DNA of 17,763 bases from NCBI GenBank assembly GCA_018897415.1, contig JAHIKR010000210.1, positions 1-17,763 of the forward strand, read 5' to 3'. How positions within the stretch are numbered: position 1 is the stretch's first letter; every line of letters begins with the position of its first letter. Of this stretch, positions 1 to 7,250 are shown one piece after another. Source of the stretch: Pseudomonadota bacterium (GTDB taxonomy: Bacteria > Desulfobacterota > Desulfobacteria > Desulfobacterales > ETH-SRB1). Both the position numbers and the translations under genes were made by a program. A model generated the notes under the pieces. It did not search any database, had not been told where the DNA came from, and saw nothing but the letters and a program-made list of their open reading frames with translations.

Positions 1-1
1 T

Positions 2-355
2 GAAAAAGATTTCAAGAAGCTGGCAAAAAGATTTAAAACTCTCGATGATGATATCGAAACTTTTATTAATAAACAGCTCAAACTTACTCATAAACTGGGA
101 ATTGACAATAAAGGAGTTGCTCATATCTCCGGGTTGGGAATTGAAACTCCTAAGATATATAAAGCAAAAAAATTTGCTTGCAAAGCTCTAAAAGGGCGTG
201 GAGGAATGAGCGGCATAAGAATCATATATGCATATTATGAAAAAGAAGATGTTATTGAGTTTATAGAGATTTATTTTAAAGGCGATAAGGCAGACGAGGA
301 CAAAAAACGAATTATAAAAAATTATACCAAATCCATAACCACATTAAATTATTAA
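2..355 (+). CDS. RelE/HigB-like toxin, 5' end cut by window edge
   Basis: The reading frame is open from base 2 to the stop at 353-355 (117 residues visible), so the true start lies upstream. The visible protein begins EKDFKKLAKRFKTLDDDIET and contains KIYKAKKFACKALKGRG, then SGIRIIYAYYEKED and IEFIEIYFKGDK near the end. This order of an N-terminal helical pair, a basic strand and an RIIYAY/IEIYFKG core is what I recognise from RelE/ParE-superfamily proteins, which act as ribosome-dependent mRNA nucleases or as gyrase poisons. It is basic and Lys-rich, as such toxins are. No antitoxin follows; any partner must be upstream of the window. The first ATG in view is at 134, but the frame upstream is clearly coding, so that ATG is not the start. 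The superfamily assignment is fairly safe; toxicity and target are inference. Confidence 0.7.
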   Translation, partial: EKDFKKLAKRFKTLDDDIETFINKQLKLTHKLGIDNKGVAHISGLGIETPKIYKAKKFACKALKGRGGMSGIRIIYAYYEKEDVIEFIEIYFKGDKADEDKKRIIKNYTKSITTLNY

Positions 356-482
356 AAATAATAATTTAATATTTTTACCAATTAAATATCTGTACCATTT
401 AAATAAAACGATTTTTATTGAGTTATTCTTAATAAATATAGAATCTGCTCAATATATAAGTTATGCATCAAAGGAGATGAAA

Positions 483-1598
483 ATGCTGTACGAAATAGAT
501 TTTTTACCTGTGGGCGAAGGAGAAAGTTCTGGTGATGCAATTTGTCTGCGGTACTCATTTGATCAAGGCGTGAATTGGGACGTGGGTGTTGTTGACGGTG
601 GAACACAGGACGCGGGCGAATCTCTATGCAATCATATTGATAAGTACTATAAAACCGACAAGATAAATTTTCTTGTATGTACTCACCCCGACCAGGACCA
701 TGCATCAGGGCTTGTATGTGTATTTGACAATTTTACAGTAGACCAGGTCTTAATGCATTGCCCTTGGGATTATGTGGATTACATATATGATTATGTATCC
801 GACGGTAGAGTAACAAAGGAGAGTCTGAAAAAGCGGCTGATAGAAGGACATCCTTATGCTTATAAGGTGTATGAATTGGCAAATCAACATAGTGTCCCAA
901 TTTTTCATGCTTTTTCTGATAATCAAAATCATAGTATACCGTGTCTATCGATAGCAGGGCCATCCTCTTCCTTTTATCTGCAGCAATTAATAAATTTTCG
1001 TTCAATTACTGATGTGACAGAAGACACAATCAGAGAAATGGGCCTGTTGAGAGGTATAATGGAAGCTGCAAAAAAAGCGATTAACTGGATCTCAGAAACA
1101 TGGGAAGAGGAAAAGCTGGTAGATCCAGCACCTGACGTAACTTCAAGTGAAAACAACTCAGGAATAATTTTACTGTTTGATTTTGAGGGGAAAAAGAAAC
1201 TTTTAACTGGTGATGCCGGGGTGCCAGCATTAGAACAGAGCGCAGATTATCTTGAAGGACAAGGTATAGTGCTTCAGGACTTTTCATTTGTTCAAGCACC
1301 GCACCACGGTAGCAAAAGAAACATCGGGCCATCAATATTGAATAGATTGATTGGAGAACCTGTGCCAATGGATACAGCCCCAAATCTCACAGTTTTTGTT
1401 TCTGCCTCTAAAGAAGGGAATCCAAAGCACCCTAACAAACGTGTTGTTAATGCTTTTATTAGAAGGGGCAGCAAGGTAGTGGCAACACAGGGAAGTGCAA
1501 AACGCCACTATTCACCTGGAACGCCCGATAGAGAGGGTTGGTCTACCGCAGAGCCTTTACCCTTTTATACAGAGGTGGAAGAAGACGATAATGATTGA
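483..1598 (+). CDS. ComEC-like metallo-beta-lactamase-fold hydrolase
   Basis: A cytosolic-looking MBL-fold protein of 371 residues. Numbered from the upstream in-frame ATG at 477, it has VVDGG at 38-42, the metal motif THPDQDH at 69-75 (the HxDxDH form used by ComEC/Rec2 MBL domains rather than HxHxDH), LLTGDA at 242-247, APHHGSKRN at 274-282, and a late KHPNKRV segment around His318, also typical of that branch. The family hydrolyses phosphodiester bonds; ComEC domains are linked to DNA degradation. I place the start at ATG 483, because AAGGAG at 471-476 lies 6 bases before it and directly abuts the ATG at 477. It has no signal peptide. The 3' end overlaps the next gene by 8 bases (ATGATTGA), which implies translational coupling. 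It is the first gene of cassette 1. The fold is well supported; the substrate and a defence role are inferred. Confidence 0.85.
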   Translation: MLYEIDFLPVGEGESSGDAICLRYSFDQGVNWDVGVVDGGTQDAGESLCNHIDKYYKTDKINFLVCTHPDQDHASGLVCVFDNFTVDQVLMHCPWDYVDYIYDYVSDGRVTKESLKKRLIEGHPYAYKVYELANQHSVPIFHAFSDNQNHSIPCLSIAGPSSSFYLQQLINFRSITDVTEDTIREMGLLRGIMEAAKKAINWISETWEEEKLVDPAPDVTSSENNSGIILLFDFEGKKKLLTGDAGVPALEQSADYLEGQGIVLQDFSFVQAPHHGSKRNIGPSILNRLIGEPVPMDTAPNLTVFVSASKEGNPKHPNKRVVNAFIRRGSKVVATQGSAKRHYSPGTPDREGWSTAEPLPFYTEVEEDDND

Positions 1599-2310
1599 TT
1601 TGACCAAAATATCAGATCCATATGAAAGAAGAGCAAGAATATATCCCGGCCTTATCTGTTTGTTCCCAATAATAATAACAGTTTTCATAGTAAGCCCGAA
1701 AATATTTCACTTATGGTCAAGTTTGGCAGCATTGGCCGTTTCATTTGGACTTCTTCAGTTATTAGCACACATAGCTCGTGACCGCGGCAAGTATTTGGAA
1801 GTCATGCTTTTAAAAGAATGGGGTGGAATGCCATCTATAAGATTTCTCCGCTTTCGTGATCAAACTATTCCTAAACCGGCTAAGAAACGATATCATGCAA
1901 TCTTATCAGAACAAACAGGGATTGATCTACCATCAAAAGAACTCGAGAACGATAAACCGGCGGAAGCAGATGAAATATATCAATCTTGGTCTGACTATCT
2001 GCGCGGAAAGACAAGGAACTCAAACAAATACCCTTTGGTTTTTAAAGAGAATGTCAATTACGGTTTTAGAAGAAATATATTCGGGCTCCGACTATTATGT
2101 TTATTGGCGGGCATTTTTTGTTTGGTTGCAATTATTGCGAAAGGATTTCAACTTTATCGTACTTCTGCAACAATAGATGCTCCGATAGCTGGGACTGGAG
2201 TTATAGTTGCGCTATATCTTTGTATCTTCATTTTTATCATTAATAAGCAGTGGGTTAAGTTACCGGCAGATGCGTACGCTCGCCAATTATTGGAAGCACT
2301 AAATGCATAA
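1591..2310 (+). CDS. Four-helix membrane protein paired with the MBL protein
   Basis: This 239-residue protein begins MIDLTKISDPYERRARIYPG. The frame stays open further upstream, but ATG 1591 is preceded by AGAGGTGG and overlaps the MBL stop, so it is the likely start. It shows two N-terminal hydrophobic helices (about 17-34 and 41-60), a soluble middle of about 100 residues with GGMPSIRFLRFRDQTIPKPA and YHAILSEQTGIDLP, a conserved-looking FKENVNYGFRRNIFGL segment (151-166), then two more helices (about 165-185 and 198-217) and a short polar tail. The KRYHAIL / KENxxYGFRRN pattern is one I recognise from uncharacterised bacterial proteins, but I know no function for it. The layout resembles four-TM effector proteins of immune systems without proving kinship. 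The stop codon TAA lies inside the R'' box of the following attC. It is coupled to the MBL gene and moves with it in one cassette. Confidence 0.75.
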   Translation: MIDLTKISDPYERRARIYPGLICLFPIIITVFIVSPKIFHLWSSLAALAVSFGLLQLLAHIARDRGKYLEVMLLKEWGGMPSIRFLRFRDQTIPKPAKKRYHAILSEQTGIDLPSKELENDKPAEADEIYQSWSDYLRGKTRNSNKYPLVFKENVNYGFRRNIFGLRLLCLLAGIFCLVAIIAKGFQLYRTSATIDAPIAGTGVIVALYLCIFIFIINKQWVKLPADAYARQLLEALNA

Positions 2311-2375
2311 CATTTTTCCGCACCTGACTGGTGTTCCGCTGCGCTCCACAGCATCGGGTGAGAAAGACGTTGTGT
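2305..2375 (+). other. attC site 1
   Basis: R'' is GCATAAC (2305-2311) and R' is GTTGTGT (2369-2375). The inner arms are CACCTGA (2321-2327) and TCGGGTG (2354-2360), which pair with one G-T type mismatch. Spacers are 9 and 8 nt, and the centre contains TTCCGCT. It is 71 bp long. Recombination would fall between G2369 and T2370. It closely resembles attC3 throughout its length. Confidence 0.85.
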
Positions 2376-2402
2376 ATAAATTAAATATCAAGAAGGAAAA
2401 AT

Positions 2403-3353
2403 ATGTCTATTATTAAAAAATTAGAAAGTTTCGTATCTAAAGTATTTAAAACAACTTTAGAAGTTTTTCTTGAAGCACTAAAATTAAGCCCCAATGCGCA
2501 AGGCTATGTTAGTGGCTCAATAACCGAATTACTACTAAAAAATCATTTAGAATCTTTAGGTTATACTGTCGAAAGAATTCGAGAGAAGTGGGAGGGAAGA
2601 AAGCATCCAAACCATCATGGAGACTTCTATTTTAAAGATAAAAATGGAAATTGGTTTGTTTTAGAGTCAAAGGGAGTAAAATCCAACTCTGAGAAATGGC
2701 ATAAACTTTATAATTATGATAAACTAAAAACATTTTTATTTTCTCACCATGAAAAAATCAATTGGATAGACAAAAACAAAGAAATAGAACCACAAATTGA
2801 CAACTGGATAAAAAACAATCTTCCTAAATTTCTAAATGAATATAGCGAAACTCTTTATGATTATGAAGAAATTATAAAATATAACTCCCCCAAAAGAGAG
2901 ACTCAAAAATCAAAAGATATCGCTAAATTAAAACAATATCCAAGAGAAAAAATTAGCAATATGATTGATGAAAGATTGAAGTATATAATGAGAAAAATCA
3001 AAGTATTGGAAACGCATTTTGTTTCAGGTACTGGTGGGTTAAGTGGAAGAACACAAGCTACACCAAAAAGAGATGAATTTAACATTATTTCAATTGATAT
3101 GTTTTTGAGATTTCCTGAACATAAATTTTTATTTGCTAATCCACAAAATTTAGAATCATCTGGCGCAGATGTAAATCATTTGCAACAAAATTATATTATG
3201 GGGTTTGTTTTAAATGAAAACGACCTTTGCTTATCGGATGAATGGCATGATGATTTTAATGAAGTTTTTGAAACAGTTGATGTAAATGACGCTATTCGTG
3301 AAGAAGATATGCAGGTGGATAATAGAAATGTTGTATACGAGGATGAGGAATAA
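2403..3353 (+). CDS. PD-(D/E)XK restriction endonuclease
   Basis: A 316-residue protein starting at ATG 2403, with AAGGA at 2393-2397 as ribosome site. The N-terminal third carries the nuclease core: a helix SITELLLKNHLESLGYTV (39-56, Glu42 possibly acidic), then HHGDFYF with Asp74, and WFVLESKGVKS with Glu88-Ser-Lys90, that is D...ExK after a beta hairpin, the Mg-dependent catalytic set of restriction nucleases. The rest is Lys/Asn-rich and largely helical, with a Gly-rich stretch FVSGTGGLSGRTQATPKRDE (about 207-226). It ends in a very acidic tail (EDMQVDNRNVVYEDEE). The methylase gene starts one base after its stop, so the two form one restriction-modification unit. It is strongly AT-rich. 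The nuclease motif is clear; restriction as its job follows from the partner. I cannot tell the site cut, or whether it depends on the partner's specificity domain. Confidence 0.78.
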   Translation: MSIIKKLESFVSKVFKTTLEVFLEALKLSPNAQGYVSGSITELLLKNHLESLGYTVERIREKWEGRKHPNHHGDFYFKDKNGNWFVLESKGVKSNSEKWHKLYNYDKLKTFLFSHHEKINWIDKNKEIEPQIDNWIKNNLPKFLNEYSETLYDYEEIIKYNSPKRETQKSKDIAKLKQYPREKISNMIDERLKYIMRKIKVLETHFVSGTGGLSGRTQATPKRDEFNIISIDMFLRFPEHKFLFANPQNLESSGADVNHLQQNYIMGFVLNENDLCLSDEWHDDFNEVFETVDVNDAIREEDMQVDNRNVVYEDEE

Positions 3354-3354
3354 A

Positions 3355-5385
3355 ATGAAGCAGCCATCTTTATTTGGTAACACGTTAGACAGTCCTCTTA
3401 AACAATTTGAAGATATTCATAATTATTTATATGCCAATGATGGTCTTTCTGAGCAACAAGTATTAGAAGAAATCGTTAAAATATTATTTATAAAATTTTA
3501 CGATGAACAAAGAGAAAGGAAATCATTCTATATTTCAGACAGTGAATCACTTAAAATAAATTCTGGCAAAGATCAAAGCTCATTCCTTAATCGAATTAAT
3601 CAATTATTTGAAGAAACAAAACAAAAATACGATACCTATTTTGATAGCAAAGATCGCTTAAAACTGAGCATACAGTCTCTTGCGTTTGTTGTGAAAAAAC
3701 TTCAAGTGATAAATTTTAAAAATTCCAAAAATGATGCAAATGGACTTGCTTTTCAGAAATTTCTTGGTCGTCATGCAAAAGGGGGTCGTGGGCAATTTTT
3801 TACACCTGATCCGATAATAGACTTTTGTGTCGAAATAATTCAACCAAAACCAGATGAAAAAATTATTGATCCTGCATGCGGAACAGGTGGGTTTTTATTT
3901 TCTTCTTTAAGGTATATCAGAAAAAATTATAAGGATATAGATATTCAAAATTACGTACAAAACAATATATTTGGAATAGAAATTAATACCCGTATATCAC
4001 AAATAGCTAAAATAAAGTTCTTGATTGAGTGTAATGCTGACCCTAACATATTATGCAGTAATGCGTTAATCGACATCAAGGAATTGAGTCTGAAATATAA
4101 ACAGCAAGCAAATTTAACCAATTTAGAAGGTTACTTTGATGTCCTTCTTACCAATCCTCCTTTTGGCACACAAGGTAAAATTACTAATTACGAATTATTA
4201 TCAAAATATGAATTAGGACACAAATGGAATAAACACGGTAAAGATTATATAAGATCCAATAATGTTCTGAAAGGGCAAGTCCCAGAAATATTATTTATTG
4301 AGCGATGTTTGCAGTTGCTTCGTCCAGGTGGTCGGCTTGGGATAGTTTTACCTAATGGGCATTTTGAGAATTCTTCATTGGAATACTTGAGAAGATATAT
4401 AAAAGACAAGGCTAATATACTTGGAGTTGTTCTTTTGCCCCAAGAAACATTTATACCTTATGGGACAGGGGTTAAAGTATCTTTATTATTTTTACAAAAG
4501 AAAAATGGTGAGGTAATAAATAGAAAACAAGTGTTTTTCAGCAAAATAATAAAGACTGGATATGCAGGAAACAAAAATGGTAGCCCTATTTACAGAAAGG
4601 ATAAATATGGACTTGTAATCGTGGAAAATGGACAAAAAATAATTGATGAGGACTTCAGTGAAGTCGTCCATGATTACAATCAATTTTTAAAAACATTTAG
4701 TATTAAATCTGAAAAATCATTTTCTATAAGCTCTGCTCAATTGAATAGTAGATTTGATTATAATTACTATTCTCCTGAAAATCGGAAGTTAATAGCGAAC
4801 TTAATGAAACTAAAAGCAGTTAGGCTTTGTGAGGTGGCTGAGATAGAAAAAAATAAATCAAACCGCTTAAAGCAGAATGAAATTGTTGAATATGTAGAAC
4901 TTTCTGACATCTATACGAAGTCATTTGAAATAATTAATTCGACGACACTACCTACTAATGACTTGCCAAGTAGGGCAAGCTATGAATTAAAAACAGGAGA
5001 TATTATCACGGCAGTAGCTGGCAACTCTATAGGAACTCGTAAACATGCCACTGCATATGTAACAGAAGAATTTAATAGAGCAATTTGTACTAATGGTTTT
5101 CGTGTTTTGAGAAATTTCAAAATAAATCCTTTTTACCTTTTATACTATTTTCAAAGTGATTTATTTTTAAAGCAAGTATTCATGTATCGGACTGGAGCAG
5201 CAATTCCAGCATTATCAGATGATGATTTTTCTAATATTTTAATATACCTTCCTTCTCAAAATGAAATTGAAAAAATAAGTTCGATCGTTGAGAAGGGCTT
5301 TCAATTGAGAGAGATGGCTAAAAATGAAGTTGAAAAAATAAAGGTAGAAATAAATATAGAACACATAACAAATCGTTGCACCTGA
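3355..5385 (+). CDS. Fused N6-adenine methyltransferase/specificity (M-S) protein
   Basis: This 676-residue protein starts at ATG 3355, one base after the nuclease stop, with GAGGA just upstream. The domains are: a helical HsdM-like N-terminus (about 1-140); motif X GQFFTP (146-151); SAM motif I DPACGTGGF (172-180); catalytic motif IV NPPF (267-270, in TNPPFGTQGK), the gamma-class adenine methylase form; RPGGRLGIVLPNG (323-335); then a C-terminal specificity half. The latter has one target-recognition domain (about 460-640, ending YRTGAAIPALSDDDF) and a terminal helix of the type used in type I S subunits. A single TRD suggests either dimerisation on a bipartite site or recognition of one half-site. 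The tail ITNRCT and the stop lie inside attC2. No HsdR helicase is present, so this resembles type IIG/BcgI-like M-S logic with the nuclease on its own chain. Confidence 0.85.
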   Translation: MKQPSLFGNTLDSPLKQFEDIHNYLYANDGLSEQQVLEEIVKILFIKFYDEQRERKSFYISDSESLKINSGKDQSSFLNRINQLFEETKQKYDTYFDSKDRLKLSIQSLAFVVKKLQVINFKNSKNDANGLAFQKFLGRHAKGGRGQFFTPDPIIDFCVEIIQPKPDEKIIDPACGTGGFLFSSLRYIRKNYKDIDIQNYVQNNIFGIEINTRISQIAKIKFLIECNADPNILCSNALIDIKELSLKYKQQANLTNLEGYFDVLLTNPPFGTQGKITNYELLSKYELGHKWNKHGKDYIRSNNVLKGQVPEILFIERCLQLLRPGGRLGIVLPNGHFENSSLEYLRRYIKDKANILGVVLLPQETFIPYGTGVKVSLLFLQKKNGEVINRKQVFFSKIIKTGYAGNKNGSPIYRKDKYGLVIVENGQKIIDEDFSEVVHDYNQFLKTFSIKSEKSFSISSAQLNSRFDYNYYSPENRKLIANLMKLKAVRLCEVAEIEKNKSNRLKQNEIVEYVELSDIYTKSFEIINSTTLPTNDLPSRASYELKTGDIITAVAGNSIGTRKHATAYVTEEFNRAICTNGFRVLRNFKINPFYLLYYFQSDLFLKQVFMYRTGAAIPALSDDDFSNILIYLPSQNEIEKISSIVEKGFQLREMAKNEVEKIKVEINIEHITNRCT

Positions 5386-5434
5386 CATTTTTCCGCTATC
5401 GTTCCCAACTGCAGGTGAACGTTAGCCGTTATGT
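5363..5434 (+). other. attC site 2
   Basis: R'' is ACATAAC (5363-5369) and R' is GTTATGT (5428-5434), an exact reverse complement. The inner arms CACCTG (5379-5384) and CAGGTG (5412-5417) pair perfectly. The centre again contains TTCCGCT. A second R'-like box, GTTAGCC, sits directly before R' at 5421-5427. The stop codon of the methylase gene lies in the left inner arm. Confidence 0.85.
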
Positions 5435-5460
5435 GTAAAATCAAAATATAAGGGTTTTAA

Positions 5461-6021
5461 ATGCTACACTTATTAAAACTCATTTTGTATTTAATCCTTG
5501 CTATTATATCTTTTGTACTATGGAAAAAGGAGAATGGTCATTCGAAAAAAATAATTTGCTTGGCTTTCGTATTCTTTTTCGGTCAATTTACTTTTGACTT
5601 ATTATCCTTCCCCGAACCCAAAATCATATTAGATCAAATAGACGCAATTAAAATGGAAAACCCACAAGGTCTTTTGATCCGCCCAAAAATTAAAAACACT
5701 GGAAATATAAAGGCCGAAAATGTAAGGACAGATTTAATATATAAGCTTGGCGATAAAACTTTAGCCAAAATTACAAATGAAAAACAGGTTGATATTCATG
5801 TAGGCCAAAGATTTGCTTTGGGGAGATTCGAAGCAGGACCAAATACTTTTTCAAAAATAAAGAATTCTGCTGATCCTGTAAAAATAGAAATCAAAGTCAA
5901 GTATACTGGACCAAAATATTATTTCTGGCAAAAAATGAACAGTATTTTTGAAGCAAATTTTGAAAAAATATCTGAATCTCCTTTTGGATCAAGACGAGTG
6001 CGAATTATTAAGAATGAATAA
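5461..6021 (+). CDS. Small two-helix membrane protein of cassette 3, function unknown
   Basis: A 186-residue protein from ATG 5461, with TAAGGG at 5449-5454 upstream. Two hydrophobic stretches open it (about 2-21 and 31-49, the second ending FDLLSFPEP), separated by a short basic turn WKKENGHSKK. The remaining 135 residues look like a beta-rich soluble domain with alternating strands (GLLIRPKIKNTGNIKAENV, VDIHVGQRFALG, VKIEIKVKYTGPKYYF). The phrase KNTGNIKAENVRTDLIYKLG resembles the CARDB/fibronectin-like type seen in envelope proteins. I do not recognise a named family. With a hairpin of two helices, the beta domain would face the same side as the N-terminus. It is the only gene of cassette 3. 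AT-rich like cassette 2. Confidence 0.62.
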   Translation: MLHLLKLILYLILAIISFVLWKKENGHSKKIICLAFVFFFGQFTFDLLSFPEPKIILDQIDAIKMENPQGLLIRPKIKNTGNIKAENVRTDLIYKLGDKTLAKITNEKQVDIHVGQRFALGRFEAGPNTFSKIKNSADPVKIEIKVKYTGPKYYFWQKMNSIFEANFEKISESPFGSRRVRIIKNE

Positions 6022-6030
6022 ATGAAAAAC

Positions 6031-6101
6031 ACATAACATTTTCCTTCACCTGACCAGTATTCCGCTACGCTTCACACCGTCAGGTGAGAAATGCGTTAGG
6101 C
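6031..6101 (+). other. attC site 3
   Basis: R'' is ACATAAC (6031-6037) and R' is GTTAGGC (6095-6101). The inner arms CACCTGAC (6047-6054) and GTCAGGTG (6079-6086) pair over 8 bp without mismatch. Spacers are 9 and 8 nt, and the centre contains TTCCGCT. It is 71 bp long and very close to attC1, so these two cassettes share an attC lineage. Confidence 0.87.
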
Positions 6102-6124
6102 CGACAAAGTGATGGTGAGTACAA

Positions 6125-6991
6125 GTGAATTCGGAGCCTGTTGCAGGTAGTCAGTACGTTTTCAAGGAGAAATTTGTCGCGTTCATCGATCTCCTTGGTT
6201 TTAAGAAAATGGTCGAGGTCGCTGAGCTCGAAGGCGCCGACGGTTTAGTCCGGCTGCTCAACTTGTTGAACAATTTCGGGAGTCCTCAGCAGCGCGCGCA
6301 CTTCGCCCAGCATGGTCCTACAACGTGTCCCCACGCTAATCACATTCGGCGAGACTTGGATTTTCGAATCATTCAGATATCGGATTGCGCAGTGCTCTCC
6401 GCGGAGGTGTCGCCTGCTGGCGCGATCAATCTTATCAGTGAATGCTGGAGTGCTATTATTCGATTTCTTAAGCATGGGTTGATGTGCCGTGGCTACATTG
6501 CTAAAGGCAACGTGTTCCATGCAGAAAACCAGGTTATCGGCACGGCCTATCAGACGGCATACCTGAAAGAACGTGATGTGGTAGCCTTCAGGCGCGACCA
6601 GAGTGAAAAGGGCACGCCATTCGTGGAGGTGAGTCGCCCTGTCGCTGACTACATCGCCAACTGCGGTGATGCCTGTGTGAAGGAAATGTTTTCTCGTATG
6701 GTTGCCGACGACGGAGAGGTAGCGGTCCTATTTCCCTTCAAACGCCTCAGTCATTCCTTTATCATCGCTGGGCACGGAGTGAAGTTCAATCCGGATCGAG
6801 AGAAGCAATCGAATGATAACCTGCGCACCTTGATCAGAGATTTAAAGGAGAGAGTACTCGCGGCGGTTGACCCTTCGGACCCTGACGCAGTTCGGAAATC
6901 GGAACATTATATCCGCACACTCGATGAACAACTGGATATGTGCGACCTTACGGATCGAGAAATAGAGAGGCTTCGTCAATGCGGCTTCTGA
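6125..6991 (+). CDS. Protein with nucleotidyl-cyclase-like fold, function unknown
   Basis: A 288-residue protein with a GTG start at 6125; GGTGAG lies 5 bases upstream, and no better in-frame start is visible. It opens with VAFIDLLGFKKMV (18-30), continues with FRIIQISDCAVLSAE (80-94), and then has GLMCRGYIAKGNVFHAENQV (118-137), followed by IGTAYQTAYLKERDVV. The order of an early Asp in FIDLLGF (Asp22), a second Asp in QISDC (Asp87) and an RGGI-like strand is that of class III cyclase-like or GGDEF-like palm domains. Its wording (IDLLGF, SDC, RGYIAKG) is typical of an uncharacterised prokaryotic family I have seen described only as hypothetical. The two aspartates could bind metal. It ends in a charged helical C-terminus (DLKERVLAAVDPSDPDAV onward). 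It is the sole gene of cassette 4, visibly richer in GC than cassettes 2 and 3. Fold is probable; activity is unknown. Confidence 0.6.
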   Translation: MNSEPVAGSQYVFKEKFVAFIDLLGFKKMVEVAELEGADGLVRLLNLLNNFGSPQQRAHFAQHGPTTCPHANHIRRDLDFRIIQISDCAVLSAEVSPAGAINLISECWSAIIRFLKHGLMCRGYIAKGNVFHAENQVIGTAYQTAYLKERDVVAFRRDQSEKGTPFVEVSRPVADYIANCGDACVKEMFSRMVADDGEVAVLFPFKRLSHSFIIAGHGVKFNPDREKQSNDNLRTLIRDLKERVLAAVDPSDPDAVRKSEHYIRTLDEQLDMCDLTDREIERLRQCGF

Positions 6992-7003
6992 CTTGATAAC
7001 GCG

Positions 7004-7076
7004 GCCTAACACTTGGCTCAAGCTGACGGGGATTTCGCTGGCGCTTCATTCCCGCCGCTTACCCAAACCGTTGAGC
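7004..7076 (+). other. attC site 4 (last of the array)
   Basis: R'' is GCCTAAC (7004-7010) and R' is GTTGAGC (7070-7076). The arms around AGCTGACGGGGA (7020-7031) and TTCCCGCCGCTT (7049-7060) pair imperfectly. It is 73 bp long. Its sequence differs from attC1-3, suggesting that cassette 4 came from another integron lineage. No later sequence carries an R'' box matching TTGAGCC, so this looks like the array end. Confidence 0.75.
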
Positions 7077-7250
7077 CTGTAGGAAAAGGTATTTATCAAA
7101 AATTGACAAAAAACCAGCTTTCATATTTGACTTGTAAGCAACGATTTCGTCTCGAGCCACCATTTGGGATGCCCTAATTTTCGCGATTTTGAACATATGA
7201 GAACTTTTTCTACAGACTCGTTAGACTCATAGAATAGAAGGAGGTATTAC

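Larger units (their letters stand above)
461..7070 (+). mobile_element. Integron cassette array (four cassettes, no integrase in window)
   Basis: Four attC sites delimit four cassettes: 461-2369, 2370-5428, 5429-6095 and 6096-7070. Cutting between G and TT of each R' box gives cassette circles whose joined ends should be complementary. This can be checked directly. Cassette 1 starts GTTATGCAT (from 460) and its R'' end is ATGCATAAC. Cassette 3 starts GTTATGTGT and ends ACACATAAC. Cassette 4 starts GTTAGGCCG and ends CGGCCTAAC. Each is a perfect 9-bp reverse complement. Cassette 2 (GTTGTGT versus ACATAAC) has one mismatch. All genes lie in one orientation, and stop codons fall in or next to the attC, as is usual for cassettes. 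No intI-like tyrosine recombinase is present, so this is a CALIN or the far end of an integron. Cassettes 1-3 are AT-rich by eye and cassette 4 is richer in GC, suggesting mixed origins. Confidence 0.88.

Noticed and set aside
2..355. A complete toxin-antitoxin pair at the left edge
   Set aside because: Only the toxin-like 3' part is visible, and no antitoxin follows it; the upstream side is outside the window.
4651..4665. Palindrome GACTTCAGTGAAGTC as an operator
   Set aside because: It lies inside the methylase-specificity coding sequence with no promoter near, and is probably chance.
2403..5385. Type I restriction system
   Set aside because: There is no HsdR helicase-nuclease and no separate HsdS; the specificity part is fused to the methylase and the nuclease is a small PD-(D/E)XK protein.
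7103..7130. Promoter for the HNH gene at TTGACA
   Set aside because: The -35 box is perfect, but no -10 box lies at 16-18 bp; the nearest TA-rich words are 13-15 bp away.
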